64,000 nt of DNA from Pseudomonas mendocina (GTDB lineage: Bacteria; Pseudomonadota; Gammaproteobacteria; Pseudomonadales; Pseudomonadaceae): the NCBI RefSeq assembly GCF_003008615.1, contig NZ_CP027657.1, positions 3,162,001 to 3,226,000 of the forward strand. The letters run 5' to 3'. Both the position numbers and the translations under genes were made by a program. The notes under the pieces were generated by a model. That model was not told the origin of the DNA. It searched no databases and worked only from the letters and a program-made list of their open reading frames with translations. This document shows positions 1 through 9,928 of the stretch, piece by piece; position 1 is the first letter of the stretch, and the number at the start of each line of letters is the position of its first letter.

Positions 1-659
1 AGGTTGGCGGACGAGCAGATCGCCAGACCGATGTTCACGCCGGCCAGCCATAGACCACTGGCGCTACGGCTGTAGAGGAAGCGGATGAGGTTGTACAGGG
101 TCAGCAGCAGCAGCGCGCCGAACAGCATGCCATAGAGGTAGGCGGGTTTTTCCAGGCTGACCACTTCGCTCTGATCCATCACCTTGAACCAGGTCATCAG
201 CGGATGGTTCGAGGTGAGGCGGACGTAGGCCACGCGCGTTTGGCCATCGTTCGGTAGCGGCATCAGGTAGAAGCGCGACGGCAGCGGTCGCGAGTCCAGC
301 GGCATGGCCTCGCCCGTGTGCAGGTTCTGCTCCAGCTGGCCGTCTCGCAGCAAGTAATAGTCGAGGTACTGAACCCGCGGGGAGAACACCCAGAGCCAGG
401 TGGGTTGCTGATTGGCCGGCAGTTCGGCACGCAGCCAGACGGCATGCTGGCTTGGCGGGAAGGTGAAGGATTGTTTACTGAGTGGTTTGAACTGCTGGCG
501 CTGGGCGCGTATCTCTTCCAGGCCCAGGCGCGCACTGGCATCGATCAGATAGGACCAATTCGCCGTCGTGACTGCCTTGTCCGCCGCTGTGGCCGGGAAA
601 GCGAGGCCAATCAGCAGTAGGCTGGCGAGTAATCCGATGGCAGTCCTGAGCCGGTGCAC
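1..659 (-). CDS. retS: RetS-like hybrid sensor kinase, N-terminal part only
   Basis: The first 219 residues are present; the gene runs off the left edge. A GTG start at 659 follows AAGGA with 7 nt spacing, and no in-frame ATG with a ribosome site lies upstream. The product begins with a signal peptide (about residues 1-26, ending FPATAA). A periplasmic 7TMR-DISMED2-like sensor region follows to about residue 175, then the first helices of the seven-TM DISM domain. In P. aeruginosa RetS controls the Gac/Rsm switch between acute and biofilm lifestyles by interfering with GacS. The kinase and receiver domains lie outside the window, so identity rests on the sensor architecture and on the neighbour purD, which is next to retS in P. 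aeruginosa. Another DISM-type hybrid kinase is the alternative. Confidence 0.72.
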   Translation of the reverse strand, partial: MHRLRTAIGLLASLLLIGLAFPATAADKAVTTANWSYLIDASARLGLEEIRAQRQQFKPLSKQSFTFPPSQHAVWLRAELPANQQPTWLWVFSPRVQYLDYYLLRDGQLEQNLHTGEAMPLDSRPLPSRFYLMPLPNDGQTRVAYVRLTSNHPLMTWFKVMDQSEVVSLEKPAYLYGMLFGALLLLTLYNLIRFLYSRSASGLWLAGVNIGLAICSSAN

Positions 660-1060
660 GGGCAAATCCTTCTAAGTGAGTGGCCGGATTATAGCCAAGC
701 ATATGCTTGGGGAATATGGCGTAGGTGGCCATTTTGCTGGGCTAAATCCCACGGGATGATGGCGCCGGTTTGCTGTCGAGGCAGCATCTGACGCAGTCCT
801 GCGACTGCTCAAGCAGTCGGGGCCTATCGCTGTCAACCCACGAAGCAATGCGTCAAGTTACGGTAGCGTGCCTGTCATTGGCTGCAGGCCAGATGATTCG
901 GTGGTTAGAGGCATTTTCAGGAAAATACGCGCATTAGACTAATGTCTAGTGCTGCCTTCGCCATAGGCGTCTAGCCTTGCCAATCAGAACAATCACAAGA
1001 AAGACGTCCGGGCACAGGGCGATCGGCGCTCCAGGCCTCAATGACGTCATGGAGGCAGCC
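660..1060. other. Intergenic region between retS and the MFS gene
   Basis: About 400 bases separate two divergent genes. I see no credible reading frame. The only structure noted is a short perfect palindrome at 935-948. The region must carry promoters for both genes, but I could not assign core promoter elements with confidence. Confidence 0.5.
935..948. promoter_or_regulatory. Candidate operator palindrome upstream of the MFS gene
   Basis: TAGAC-TAAT-GTCTA is a perfect 5+5 inverted repeat about 113 bases before the transporter start. Its position suits an activator or repressor of the transporter. The regulator is unknown. A response-regulator site of the kind found at acetate/organic-acid uptake genes is one possibility, by inference only. 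Confidence 0.3.
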
Positions 1061-2740
1061 ATGAGTGTAGATTCAGCAGTAGAGGGTGGACATGAAGCAG
1101 CGAGGCCGATGACCAAGGAGGAGCGCAAGGTCATTCTCGCCTCGTCCCTGGGCACGGTCTTCGAGTGGTACGACTTCTATCTGTACGGTTCACTCTCCGC
1201 CATCATCGCGGTGCAGTTCTTCTCCGGCGTCAACCCAACCGCAGCCTTCATCTTCGCTCTCATGGCATTCGCCGCCGGTTTTGCGGTGCGCCCATTCGGT
1301 GCGATCTTCTTCGGCCGCCTGGGGGATCTGGTTGGCCGCAAGTACACCTTCCTCATCACCATCCTGATCATGGGCCTGTCGACGTTCATCGTCGGCATCC
1401 TGCCTACCTATGCGCAGTGGGGCATCGCGGCGCCGATCATCCTCATCATTCTCCGACTGTTCCAGGGGCTGGCGCTGGGTGGGGAGTACGGCGGGGCGGC
1501 GACCTACGTGGCCGAACACGCGCCACATGGCCGGCGTGGCTTCTACACTTCGTGGATCCAGACCACCGCTACACTGGGGCTGTTCCTCTCGCTGCTGGTG
1601 ATTCTTGGCACCCGTACCTGGCTCGGTGAGGAAGCGTTCGCCGCCTGGGGCTGGCGCATCCCGTTCCTGTTGTCCATCGTACTGCTCGGTGTGTCGGTGT
1701 GGATTCGCCTGACCCTCAGTGAAAGCCCGGCCTTCAAGAAGATGAAGGAGGAGGGCAAGACCTCCAAGGCACCGCTGACCGAAGCCTTCGGTCGCTGGGA
1801 AAATGCCAAGGTTGCGTTGATCGCCCTGTTTGGTGGCACCGCCGGTCAGGCGGTGGTCTGGTATACCGGGCAGTTCTACGCGCTGTTCTTCCTTACGCAG
1901 ACACTGAAAGTGGACGGTGCGACGGCGAACATCCTGATCGCCTTGTCGCTGCTGATCGGTACGCCGTTCTTCGTCATCTTTGGCTGGCTGTCGGACAAGA
2001 TCGGGCGCAAGCCGATCATCCTCGGCGGTTGCCTGGTCGCGGCACTGACCTACTTCCCGCTGTTCGCGCTGATCACTCACTACGCCAATCCGGCGTTGGA
2101 GCAGGCCCAGGCCAACTCGCCGGTTGTGGTCGTGGCTGATCCGAACGCGTGCTCGTTCCAGTTCAACCCGGTCGGTACTGCCAAGTTCGTGGCGTCTTGC
2201 GACATCGCCAAGGGCTTCCTGGCGCGCAACTCGGTGAACTACTCCAACGAGGCCGCTCCGGCCGGTACCGTGGCGAGCATTCGCATCGGCGACCAGACCA
2301 TCGCTTCCTTCGAAGGGGCTGGCATGCCGGCCGATCAGTTCAAGGCGCAGTCCGATGCCTTCAACGCCAGCATGACTGAGGCGATCCGCAATGCCGGTTA
2401 TCCGGCCAAGGCTGATCCGGAGCAGATCAACAAACCGATGCTGGTCTTGCTGCTGACGGTTCTGGTGCTGTTCGTGACCATGGTCTACGGACCGATTGCT
2501 GCCTTGCTGGTCGAACTGTTCCCGACACGTATCCGCTACACGGCGATGTCGTTGCCATACCACATTGGTAATGGCTGGTTCGGGGGCTTCCTGCCGACCA
2601 CCGCATTCGCGATGGTGGCAGCGACGGGGGATATCTATTACGGCTTGTGGTACCCGATCATCGTGGCGGTGATGACCTTCTTCATTGGCTTGTTCCTGAT
2701 GCCGGAAACCAAGGATCGAGATCTGCGCAACTGGCATTGA
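1061..2740 (+). CDS. MHS-family MFS transporter (metabolite:proton symporter) with long extracytoplasmic insert
   Basis: A 559-residue integral membrane protein of the metabolite:H+ symporter branch of the major facilitator superfamily (relatives KgtP, ShiA, ProP). The family start VFEWYDFYLYG is at residues 33-43, the loop 2-3 motif GRLGDLVGRK at 85-94, and a second copy, GWLSDKIGRK, at 308-317. Helices fill residues 60-340 and 460-550. Between them sits an unusual soluble insert of about 120 residues (341-459) with two cysteines (C364, C380), presumably periplasmic. I chose ATG 1061 because GGAGG precedes it by 5 nt; in-frame starts 12 and 84 bases upstream lack a better site. The gene stands alone and ends at a strong terminator. 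Substrate unknown, likely a carboxylate. Confidence 0.85.
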   Translation: MSVDSAVEGGHEAARPMTKEERKVILASSLGTVFEWYDFYLYGSLSAIIAVQFFSGVNPTAAFIFALMAFAAGFAVRPFGAIFFGRLGDLVGRKYTFLITILIMGLSTFIVGILPTYAQWGIAAPIILIILRLFQGLALGGEYGGAATYVAEHAPHGRRGFYTSWIQTTATLGLFLSLLVILGTRTWLGEEAFAAWGWRIPFLLSIVLLGVSVWIRLTLSESPAFKKMKEEGKTSKAPLTEAFGRWENAKVALIALFGGTAGQAVVWYTGQFYALFFLTQTLKVDGATANILIALSLLIGTPFFVIFGWLSDKIGRKPIILGGCLVAALTYFPLFALITHYANPALEQAQANSPVVVVADPNACSFQFNPVGTAKFVASCDIAKGFLARNSVNYSNEAAPAGTVASIRIGDQTIASFEGAGMPADQFKAQSDAFNASMTEAIRNAGYPAKADPEQINKPMLVLLLTVLVLFVTMVYGPIAALLVELFPTRIRYTAMSLPYHIGNGWFGGFLPTTAFAMVAATGDIYYGLWYPIIVAVMTFFIGLFLMPETKDRDLRNWH

Positions 2741-2755
2741 TCGCCTACCGAAACG

Positions 2756-2783
2756 AAAAGGCCCCGCATCTGCGGGGCCTTTT
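2756..2783 (+). terminator. Rho-independent terminator after the MFS gene
   Basis: The stem GGCCCCGCA/TGCGGGGCC with a TC loop is flanked by AAAA and TTTT runs, 16 bases after the stop. The A/T symmetry would let it also stop transcription coming from the right. Confidence 0.85.
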
Positions 2784-2794
2784 CTTTGGCGGTT

Positions 2795-2853
2795 GTAGCC
2801 CGGATGCAATCCGGGGAACTCGCGCTTTCTGTCCCGGATTGCATCCGGGCTAC
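2795..2853. repeat. REP palindrome pair (copies 1 and 2)
   Basis: Two facing copies of a GTAG-headed palindrome: GTAGCCCGGATGCAATCCGG at 2795 onward, and its inverse ending GGGCTAC at 2833-2853. They lie between the 3' ends of the MFS gene and purD. Each copy is itself a hairpin (CCCGGAT/ATCCGGG), and the pair can fold as a larger cruciform. The GTAG head is typical of REP sequences mobilised by RAYT proteins, and a RAYT gene lies at 32349-32873. Confidence 0.9.
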
Positions 2854-2867
2854 GTAACGAGGTGCTG

Positions 2868-4157
2868 TCAGCCCTCGCCGCGCTCGCGGGCGATGGCCCG
2901 ATAGCCGATGTCGTTGCGGTGGAACATGCCGTTCCAGCGAATCTTCTCGGCCAGGCGGTAAGCCTGCTGCTGGGCATCGGCAACGCTGGCGCCGATGGCG
3001 GTAGCGCAGAGCACGCGGCCGCCAGCGGTGACGATCTGGCCGTCCTTCAGCGCGGTACCGGCGTGGAATACCTTGCCGTCGAGCTTGGCTGCTTCATCCA
3101 GGCCTTCGATCACGTCGCCCTTGGCGTAGTCGCCCGGGTAGCCGCCTGCTGCCAGCACCACGCCAACGGTCGGACGCGGATCCCAGGTCGCTTCGACCTT
3201 GTCCAGCGCCTTGGCCAGCGCGGCCTCGACCAGCAGTACCAGCGAGCTTTCCAGGCGCACCATGATCGGCTGGGTTTCCGGGTCGCCGAAGCGGCAGTTG
3301 AACTCGATGACTTTCGGCGCGCCCGACTTGTCGATCATCAGACCGGCATAGAGGAAACCGGTGTAGACGTTACCTTCGGCTGCCATGCCGCGCACGGTGG
3401 GGTAGATCACCTCGTCCATCACGCGCTTGTGCACCTCGGCGGTGACCACCGGCGCAGGCGAGTAGGCGCCCATGCCGCCAGTATTCGGGCCGCTGTCGGC
3501 ATCGCCAACGCGCTTGTGATCCTGGCTGGTGGCCATCGGCAATACGTTTTCGCCGTCGACCATGACGATAAAGCTGGCCTCTTCACCATCCAGAAACTCT
3601 TCGATCACCACGCGCGAGCCCGCGTCACCGAAGGCATTGCCGGCGAGCATGTCGCGCACGGCGTCTTCGGCTTCCTGCAGGGTCATGGCTACGATCACGC
3701 CTTTGCCGGCGGCCAGGCCGTCGGCCTTGATCACGATCGGCGCGCCTTTTTCACGCAGGTAGGCCAGGGCTGGCTCGACCTCGGTGAAGTTCTGGTAGTC
3801 GGCCGTCGGGATGTTCTGACGGGCCAGGAAATCCTTGGTGAAGGCTTTGGAGCCTTCCAGCTGGGCGGCGGCGGCGGTGGGGCCGAAGATGTCCAGTTTG
3901 CGGCTGCGGAACAGGTCGACCACGCCTTTGACCAGCGGCGCTTCCGGGCCGACGATGGTCAGTTGCACGTTCTTTTCGGCGAAATCGGCCAGTGCCTGGA
4001 TATCCAGGACGTCGATGGCGACGTTTTCACACTTGGCTTCGGTGGCGGTGCCAGCGTTGCCAGGAGCGATGAAGACTTTCTCGACGCGTTTGTCCTGCGC
4101 CACTTTCCAGGCCAGGGCGTGTTCACGACCGCCGCTGCCGATGATCAATACGTTCAT
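2868..4157 (-). CDS. purD: Phosphoribosylamine-glycine ligase (GAR synthetase)
   Basis: A 429-residue cytoplasmic ATP-grasp enzyme joining glycine to 5-phosphoribosylamine, step two of purine synthesis. The N-terminal nucleotide fold starts [14 protein letters not shown]. The ATP-grasp region has [10 protein letters not shown] at about 144-153, PNTGGMG at 224-230, and a later [11 protein letters not shown] metal/ATP motif. I set the start at ATG 4157 because AGGAG lies 6 nt upstream; a longer frame from 4187 would run into the REP pair. It is downstream of purH on the same strand, but 214 bases and two REP palindromes intervene. Confidence 0.97.
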   Translation of the reverse strand: MNVLIIGSGGREHALAWKVAQDKRVEKVFIAPGNAGTATEAKCENVAIDVLDIQALADFAEKNVQLTIVGPEAPLVKGVVDLFRSRKLDIFGPTAAAAQLEGSKAFTKDFLARQNIPTADYQNFTEVEPALAYLREKGAPIVIKADGLAAGKGVIVAMTLQEAEDAVRDMLAGNAFGDAGSRVVIEEFLDGEEASFIVMVDGENVLPMATSQDHKRVGDADSGPNTGGMGAYSPAPVVTAEVHKRVMDEVIYPTVRGMAAEGNVYTGFLYAGLMIDKSGAPKVIEFNCRFGDPETQPIMVRLESSLVLLVEAALAKALDKVEATWDPRPTVGVVLAAGGYPGDYAKGDVIEGLDEAAKLDGKVFHAGTALKDGQIVTAGGRVLCATAIGASVADAQQQAYRLAEKIRWNGMFHRNDIGYRAIARERGEG

Positions 4158-4172
4158 GGGATTCTCCTGAGC

Positions 4173-4233
4173 GTAGCCCGGATGCAATCCGGGGCTTTCA
4201 AGTGGGGGCGCTCCCGGATTTCATCCGGGCTAC
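4173..4233. repeat. REP palindrome pair (copies 3 and 4)
   Basis: A forward GTAG-headed copy at 4173-4194 and an inverse copy at 4213-4233 (one base variant, ATTTCAT) face each other between purH and purD. On the minus strand the pair lies just upstream of the purD ribosome site, so it is probably transcribed in a purH-purD message and may modulate mRNA stability. Confidence 0.88.
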
Positions 4234-4371
4234 GTTCTACGAATTCGAGGGCGCGATGAAGCCGGTAGATGCTAGGCTCCCTAGGTTTCGACAAGCGGAG
4301 TTGCCTATTGGCAATGAGCATTGGCGGAACCCAGGGCAACAACGCAGATGCCGGTTTCAGTGCGCCCGATT

Positions 4372-5979
4372 TTAGTGCCTGAAGTGGCGCATGCCGGTGA
4401 ACACCATGGCGATACCGGCTTCGTCGGCAGCGGCGATCACTTCGTTGTCACGCATCGAACCGCCTGGCTGGATCACCGCGGTGATGCCGGCCTTGGCGGC
4501 GTTGTCGATACCGTCGCGGAACGGGAAGAAGGCGTCCGAGGCCATGACTGCGCCGGGTACCGGCAGGCCGGCATGCTCGGCCTTGATCGCGGCGATGCGC
4601 GCGGAGTTGACGCGGCTCATCTGGCCGGCGCCGACGCCGACGGTCTGGCGGTTCTTGGCGTAGACGATGGCGTTGGATTTGACGAACTTGGCCACTTTCC
4701 AGGCGAAGATCAGGTCATGGATCTCCTGCTCGCTCGGCGCGCGCTGGGTGACGATCTTCAGGTCTTCGGCCTTGATCATGCCGATGTCGCGGCTCTGTAC
4801 CAGCAGGCCGCCGTTGACGCGCTTGAAGTCCCAGCCTGCAGCACGTTCGGCTGGCCACTGGCCGCACTCGAGCAGGCGCACATTGGCTTTGGCGGCGACC
4901 ACTTCACGGGCGGCGGCGCTGATGCTCGGGGCGATGATCACTTCGACGAACTGACGCTCGACGATGGCCTTGGCGGTCTCAGCGTCCAGCTCGCGGTTGA
5001 AGGCGATGATGCCGCCGAAGGCAGATTCGGTGTCGGTGGCGTAGGCCAGGTCGTAGGCCTTGCGGATGCCGCCTTCGTCTTCCGGTACCACGGCGACGCC
5101 GCAGGGGTTGGCGTGCTTGACGATGACGCAGGCCGGCTTGACGAAGCTCTTCACGCATTCAAGCGCCGCGTCGGTGTCGGCGACGTTGTTGAACGACAGT
5201 TCCTTGCCCTGCAGCTGCACGGCGGTGGACACGCTGGCCTCGCCTTTCTTCGCCTCGACGTAGAACGCCGCGCTCTGGTGCGGGTTCTCGCCGTAGCGCA
5301 TTTCCTGCGCCTTGATGAACTGGCTGTTGAAGGTGCGCGGGAAGGCGCCGCGGCCTTCGGTGGACAGGGTGCCCGCTGCCTGGTCGATGGTGCCCAGATA
5401 GTTGGCGATCATGCCGTCGTAGGCCGCGGTGTGCTCGAAGGCCTTCAGCGCCAGGTCGAAGCGCTGGGCGTAGGTCAGGCCGCCGGCTTTCAGGGCTTCG
5501 ACGATACCGGCGTAGTCACTGGTGTTGACCACGATGGCCACGTCTTTGTGGTTCTTCGCGGCAGAGCGCACCATGGTCGGGCCGCCAATATCGATGTTCT
5601 CGATGGCGTCGGCCAGGTCACAGTCAGGTTTGGCCACGGTGGCTTCGAAGGGGTACAGGTTGACCGCCACCAGGTCGATTGGCTTGATGCCGTGCTCGTC
5701 CATCACCGCGCCGTCGATGGCACGGCGGCCGAGGATGCCACCGTGAATCTTCGGGTGCAGGGTCTTCACGCGGCCGTCCATCATCTCCGGGAAGCCGGTG
5801 TAGTCGGCGACTTCGACCGCGGCCACGCCGTTGTCCTTGAGCAGCTTGTAGGTGCCGCCGGTGGAGAGAATCTCGACACCGAGGGCAGCCAGTTCGCGGG
5901 CGAACTCGAGGATGCCGGTCTTGTCGGAAACGCTGATCAGCGCGCGGCGGACGGGAAGGCGGGTGGTCTGGTCGGTCAT
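4372..5979 (-). CDS. purH: Bifunctional AICAR transformylase / IMP cyclohydrolase
   Basis: A 535-residue enzyme for the last two steps of IMP synthesis. The N-terminal methylglyoxal-synthase-like cyclohydrolase domain occupies about residues 10-150 (SVSDKTG, STGGT, HPKIHGG). The transformylase domain follows, with RYGENPHQ at 228-235 and the catalytic pair K288-H289 in KHANPCG. Start ATG 5979 gives the length I recall for the P. aeruginosa enzyme; ATG 5991 also fits but has no ribosome site. The fis terminator lies just upstream, so purH probably has its own promoter between 5980 and 6010. Confidence 0.97.
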   Translation of the reverse strand: MTDQTTRLPVRRALISVSDKTGILEFARELAALGVEILSTGGTYKLLKDNGVAAVEVADYTGFPEMMDGRVKTLHPKIHGGILGRRAIDGAVMDEHGIKPIDLVAVNLYPFEATVAKPDCDLADAIENIDIGGPTMVRSAAKNHKDVAIVVNTSDYAGIVEALKAGGLTYAQRFDLALKAFEHTAAYDGMIANYLGTIDQAAGTLSTEGRGAFPRTFNSQFIKAQEMRYGENPHQSAAFYVEAKKGEASVSTAVQLQGKELSFNNVADTDAALECVKSFVKPACVIVKHANPCGVAVVPEDEGGIRKAYDLAYATDTESAFGGIIAFNRELDAETAKAIVERQFVEVIIAPSISAAAREVVAAKANVRLLECGQWPAERAAGWDFKRVNGGLLVQSRDIGMIKAEDLKIVTQRAPSEQEIHDLIFAWKVAKFVKSNAIVYAKNRQTVGVGAGQMSRVNSARIAAIKAEHAGLPVPGAVMASDAFFPFRDGIDNAAKAGITAVIQPGGSMRDNEVIAAADEAGIAMVFTGMRHFRH

Positions 5980-6009
5980 TTCAGCATCCATCAGAGCGGG
6001 AATATCAGC

Positions 6010-6040
6010 AAAAAAGGCGGCTCATGTGGGCCGCCCTTTT
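6010..6040 (-). terminator. Rho-independent terminator after fis
   Basis: Read on the minus strand, the stem GGCGGC/GCCGCC with an 8-nt loop is followed by six T residues, 14 bases after the fis stop. It separates dusB-fis from purH. Confidence 0.85.
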
Positions 6041-6053
6041 CGGGAGTTCAGGT

Positions 6054-6374
6054 TTACAGCAGGTCGTACTGCTTGAGCTTCTTGCGCAGGGTGCCACGGT
6101 TCAGGCCGAGCAGCTCGGAAGCCTTGGTCTGGTTGCCCTTCACGTAGTTCATGACGCTTTCCAGCAGCGGGGCTTCCACTTCGGTCAGCACCAGGTTGTA
6201 CACGTCGGTGACGTCAGCGCCCTCAAGATGGGCGAAATAGTTGTGCAGCGCCTTCTCTACGGCGCCACGCAGGGTCTGACCCTCCTCGCTCGGCGTGTTC
6301 AGGTGCTGTTTCAGGCTGGTGTTGTCACTCACGGGTGCAATTCCACTCACTAAGGTCTCAGTCATCAACGTCAT
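6054..6374 (-). CDS. fis: DNA-binding nucleoid protein Fis
   Basis: A 106-residue nucleoid-associated homodimer that bends DNA and modulates rRNA/tRNA and many other promoters. The C-terminal helix-turn-helix (about residues 80-104) carries the family signature [19 protein letters not shown]. The extended N-terminus (about residues 1-35) is the Pseudomonas form. The ATG at 6374 overlaps the dusB stop as ATGA, giving the conserved dusB-fis operon with translational coupling. A second ATG at 6365 would remove three residues. A terminator follows. Confidence 0.97.
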   Translation of the reverse strand: MTLMTETLVSGIAPVSDNTSLKQHLNTPSEEGQTLRGAVEKALHNYFAHLEGADVTDVYNLVLTEVEAPLLESVMNYVKGNQTKASELLGLNRGTLRKKLKQYDLL

Positions 6375-7369
6375 GCGGCCACCTCGTTTCCATCGTTGTG
6401 CCGTTCGTGGAAGAACTCACGAACGTGGGCGCACTGGGCGTCCGTACTGTCCAGACGGTTGAATTGGGCGCGAAACTCCCTGGCGCCCGGCAGGGTTGCC
6501 AGATACCAGCCGACATGCTTGCGGGCAATGCGTACGCCCATCAAATCGCCATAGAAGGCGTGCAGTGCGGCCAGGTGCTCTAGCAGAATGTGTTCCACCT
6601 CGATCAGTGCGGGAGCCGGCAGATTTTCGCCGGTGCGCAGGTAGTGCTCGATCTCGCGGAAGATCCACGGCCGCCCTTGGGCGGCGCGGCCGATCAGCAG
6701 GGCATCGGCGCCCGTGGCGTCGAGCACGGCCTTGGCCTTGCGTGGGGAATCGATGTCGCCATTGGCGAACACCGGAATCGATATCGCCTGTTTGATGGCG
6801 GCGATGGTGTCGTACTCGGCTTCGCCGGTATAAAGGTCGGCGCGGGTGCGGCCATGTACGGAAAGTGCGGCAATTCCGGCGTCTTCGGCGATTTTCGCGA
6901 CGGTAACGCCGTTCTTGTTCTGCCGATCCCAGCCGGTGCGAATCTTCAGGGTGACCGGTACGTCGACCGCGTTCACCACCGCATGAAGAATCTCGCGTAC
7001 CAGCGACTCGTCGCGCAGCAGGGCAGAGCCGGCAGCCTTGTTGCAGACCTTCTTGGCCGGGCAGCCCATGTTGATGTCGATGATCTGCGCGCCCAGCTCG
7101 ACGTTCTTGCGCGCCGCATCGGCCATCATCTGCGGGTCGCCCCCGGCGATCTGCACCGAGCGTGGCTCGGGATCACCTGCATGCAGCAGGCGCAGGCTGG
7201 ATTTGCGGCTATTCCACAGGCGCACATCGCTGGTGACCATCTCCGACACCACCAGGCCGGCGCCAAGGCGGCGGCACAGTTGGCGGAACGGGCGATCGGT
7301 GACGCCGGCCATAGGGGCCAGAATCAACCGATTGGGCAATGTGTAAGGGCCAATACGTGGGGCCGACAT
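6371..7369 (-). CDS. dusB: tRNA-dihydrouridine synthase B
   Basis: A 332-residue FMN-dependent TIM-barrel enzyme reducing specific uridines in tRNA to dihydrouridine. The N-terminal [12 protein letters not shown]-binding segment is at 18-25. The catalytic cysteine C103 sits in [12 protein letters not shown] and NGDI motifs are present, followed by the C-terminal helical tRNA-binding domain. ATG 7369 follows AGGGA at 7 nt; the longer frame from 7405 adds 12 unrelated residues. First gene of the dusB-fis operon. Confidence 0.96.
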   Translation of the reverse strand: MSAPRIGPYTLPNRLILAPMAGVTDRPFRQLCRRLGAGLVVSEMVTSDVRLWNSRKSSLRLLHAGDPEPRSVQIAGGDPQMMADAARKNVELGAQIIDINMGCPAKKVCNKAAGSALLRDESLVREILHAVVNAVDVPVTLKIRTGWDRQNKNGVTVAKIAEDAGIAALSVHGRTRADLYTGEAEYDTIAAIKQAISIPVFANGDIDSPRKAKAVLDATGADALLIGRAAQGRPWIFREIEHYLRTGENLPAPALIEVEHILLEHLAALHAFYGDLMGVRIARKHVGWYLATLPGAREFRAQFNRLDSTDAQCAHVREFFHERHNDGNEVAA

Positions 7370-7598
7370 GGGGCGTCCCTGCTTGTTGGTTCGCAGTTGA
7401 GACAAAGGGCGATCAACACCAGGCCTCCACTGTGTCCTCAGGGGAAACGATGGTGGGTCGGTGCTCGCGAAAGGGTGGGCATGATACCCGCTCTGGATGA
7501 CCGGATAAAGGTCGTTTTGAACAAATTCTGAACAGCTATGGGCTTATCGCCAGTAGTTAGATGGACGGCCTGCAACCACGGGTCGCGGCCTCTCCAGG

Positions 7599-8858
7599 CT
7601 ACTCGGGGGAGTGGAAGCTGAGGCTGTAGTTCACCGCGCGGGGGCCTGGGTCGAGGATGTCCAGGGAGATGTGGATCGGCGTCTGCGGCGGCATTTCGCT
7701 TTGCCCGGCCAGCTCGCCAGCCAGGTACTCGCTGGGCTTGAAGCGGCGGCTGGCGATCAGTTGGCCACCAAGGTCAGCGAAGCGCATTTCCAGCAGCGGG
7801 AAGGGCTGGGCGAAGGGCGCGCGGTTGTAGAGGATGGCGTCGACGATCAGTGCGCCGGAGAACTCCGGATGGCTGCGCACCACCAGATTGCTGCTGCGGA
7901 TCTGGCTGATATCGACCTTCGATGGCAGTTCGCAACCGATGCTCGGGCACAGCTGCTCGAACCAGGGACGATAACGATCCTGGCGGGCCAGCTCGTCGAA
8001 ATTGTAAGCGGCGTACTGTGCCAGCAGTCCGCCGGCTGCGAGCAGGTTGAGCAGGCCCCAGCCGAACCAGCGTCCCCAGGGGGTGGCTGGTGCTGGGCTC
8101 CAGTCTAGTTGCAGCGGTTCGTCGTCCAGTTCGAACAGGCGCGTCTCACGCAGGTTCGGTTCGCTACGAGAGCTTTTGACGGCCTCGCGATCACCCTGGC
8201 GTTCAGGTTCCTGATCATCTTCGTCGTCCTGCTCGGGAGTCAGGTTGCCGAGATGTGGCTCGCCCGGTTCATCGAGATCGTCGCCGATGGACAGTGCCTG
8301 AGTCGCTGCCGGCGCGGTTGTGGGGGCGAGGTCGACATGGGGAGCAGGCGTTTGCGCGGTGTTGCTGTCGTCGCTCGGTTGCAGCTCGAAACTGCGGCGT
8401 TTGGCCGGCTCGTCGCGCAGCAGGGCTTCTGCCCATGCCTCGTCGTGCGTTTCGTCATCGGCAGGCAGGGCGTTGTTGTCGAAGTGCTCGGCTGGGTGCG
8501 GGGCACGTTCCAGGGCGAGGAACTGCTGTGACAGCTGTTGCTCCTGCTCCTCCAGCCTGGCCAGTTCCTCGTCCAGGTCGAGGCTATCCAGATCGAGGTC
8601 GTCGTGAATCCACAGGGTGTCGTCGGCGGGCTTGGCTGCCGGCTTTGCGCTGGGCGACGGCGTGAGGGCTGATGTGGGCGCGGCTTTGACCACGGCTGGG
8701 CGATTGGCGGCGGCTGCGCCGAACAGTTGTTCAGCGGCATTGAACACGTGCAGGCAAGCCCCGCAGCGCACGGCGCCATGCGCAGCAGCCAGTTGCGCCT
8801 GGCTGACGCGGAAGCTGGTGCGGCAATGGGGGCACTGGGTGACGTGGTTTTCGCTCAT
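7599..8858 (-). CDS. Zinc-ribbon DUF3426 membrane protein
   Basis: A 419-residue protein of the zinc-ribbon/DUF3426 family, function unknown. The N-terminal MJ0042-type ribbon uses C9, C12, C32 and C35 (CPHC and CGAC). A long acidic, Gln/Pro-rich linker follows to about residue 260, then one transmembrane helix at about 262-284. The extracytoplasmic DUF3426 domain has two cysteines about 5 residues apart near 304-309. Start at ATG 8858; a frame from 8879 adds 7 residues without a better ribosome site. It lies between prmA and dusB, as in P. aeruginosa. Confidence 0.85.
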   Translation of the reverse strand: MSENHVTQCPHCRTSFRVSQAQLAAAHGAVRCGACLHVFNAAEQLFGAAAANRPAVVKAAPTSALTPSPSAKPAAKPADDTLWIHDDLDLDSLDLDEELARLEEQEQQLSQQFLALERAPHPAEHFDNNALPADDETHDEAWAEALLRDEPAKRRSFELQPSDDSNTAQTPAPHVDLAPTTAPAATQALSIGDDLDEPGEPHLGNLTPEQDDEDDQEPERQGDREAVKSSRSEPNLRETRLFELDDEPLQLDWSPAPATPWGRWFGWGLLNLLAAGGLLAQYAAYNFDELARQDRYRPWFEQLCPSIGCELPSKVDISQIRSSNLVVRSHPEFSGALIVDAILYNRAPFAQPFPLLEMRFADLGGQLIASRRFKPSEYLAGELAGQSEMPPQTPIHISLDILDPGPRAVNYSLSFHSPE

Positions 8859-8911
8859 GCGCGGTTCCGGAAAATCCAAGCGGCTAGTCTAGCGTAACGG
8901 CTGCGCTGGGT

Positions 8912-9790
8912 TCAGCGCTTGATACCGCTGATACGAACCCAGCCGTCCTTGATGGCTGTCGGGTCGAGTTCGAAGGCATCGGCATAGGCTGCGCGTACCT
9001 CATCGGCCTGCTCGGCGAGAATGCCGGACAGCGCCAGGCGTCCACCGCCTTTGACCAGTGCGGTGATCTGAGGTGCCAGGGAAACCAGCGGGCCAGCGAG
9101 AATGTTGGCGACGACCACGTCAGCCGGCTGTTGCGGCAGGTCGGCCGGCAGGTAAACCGGAAAGCGTGCCGGGTCGATGCCATTGCGCGAGGCATTGTCG
9201 CGCGAGGCTTCCAGGGCTTGCGGGTCGATATCGGTACCGACTGCTCGCGGGGCGCCGAGCAGCAGCGCGGCGATGGCGAGGATGCCGGAGCCACAACCGA
9301 AGTCGATCACGCTGCAGTCGTTCAGTGTCTGGCCGTCGAGCCATTCCAGACACAGCGCGGTGGTTGGGTGGGTGCCGGTGCCGAAGGCCAGGCCCGGATC
9401 GAGCAGCAGGTTGACCGCGTCCGGTTGCGGCGCGGCGTGCCAGCTCGGAACGATCCACAGGCGTTGGCCGAAGCGCATCGGCTGGAAGTTGTCCATCCAG
9501 CTGCGCTCCCAGTTCTGATCTTCGATGCGTTCGATCTGGTGCTCTGGCAGGGCACCGTCACAGAGCAGTTGCAGGTGGGCGATCAGCGCGGTTTCGTCGG
9601 TATCGGCTTCGAACAGGGCGAGCAGATGGGTGTTCGACCACAGCGGCGTGGTGCCCAGATCCGGTTCGAAGATCGGTTGATCTTCGGCATCCATGAAGGT
9701 CACCGATACGGCGCCCACTTCCAGCAGGGCATCTTCGTAGGTTTCCGCCTGCTCGGGAGTGATGGCGAGACGGACTTGTAACCAGGGCAT
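8912..9790 (-). CDS. prmA: Ribosomal protein L11 methyltransferase
   Basis: A 292-residue SAM-dependent enzyme that trimethylates ribosomal protein L11. The N-terminal substrate-recognition domain (about 1-65) starts MPWLQVRL. The class I methyltransferase fold has FGTGTHPTT at 136-144, the glycine loop DFGCGSG at 163-169, the acidic DIDP ribose-binding strand end, and NILAGPL. ATG 9790 follows GAGG by 6 nt and gives the normal family length; an upstream frame to 9913 adds 41 residues of non-homologous leader. Confidence 0.96.
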   Translation of the reverse strand: MPWLQVRLAITPEQAETYEDALLEVGAVSVTFMDAEDQPIFEPDLGTTPLWSNTHLLALFEADTDETALIAHLQLLCDGALPEHQIERIEDQNWERSWMDNFQPMRFGQRLWIVPSWHAAPQPDAVNLLLDPGLAFGTGTHPTTALCLEWLDGQTLNDCSVIDFGCGSGILAIAALLLGAPRAVGTDIDPQALEASRDNASRNGIDPARFPVYLPADLPQQPADVVVANILAGPLVSLAPQITALVKGGGRLALSGILAEQADEVRAAYADAFELDPTAIKDGWVRISGIKR

Positions 9791-9882
9791 GGAAAACCTC
9801 ATGAACGGTGCGCGGGGCGTTTGGCCGCGCAGCTTACTTGAACGGATGGCCGACCGGCCAGTTCGGCTATCGGCCGGAAACG

Positions 9883-9911
9883 ACAAGGGCCACCCGAAGG
9901 CAGCCCCTGTC
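9883..9911 (-). terminator. Hairpin after accC, possible terminator
   Basis: GACAAGGGCCACC and GGCAGCCCCTGTC pair with wobbles around a tetraloop just past the accC stop. There is no strong T run on the minus strand, so this may be a stabilising 3' hairpin rather than a classical terminator. A second small hairpin (GCACTGACTCAGTGC) overlaps the accC stop. Confidence 0.4.
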
Positions 9912-9928
9912 ATACGTCAAGCACTGAC

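Noticed and set aside
1190..2983. A 597-residue open frame antisense to the MFS gene
   Set aside because: Low-complexity Arg/Gln/His-rich translation opposite a clear transporter; it would also read through the terminator and the REP pair.
4321..6147. A 608-residue open frame antisense to purH
   Set aside because: purH is complete and strongly conserved on the minus strand; the antisense frame is a GC-bias shadow with no family motifs or ribosome site.
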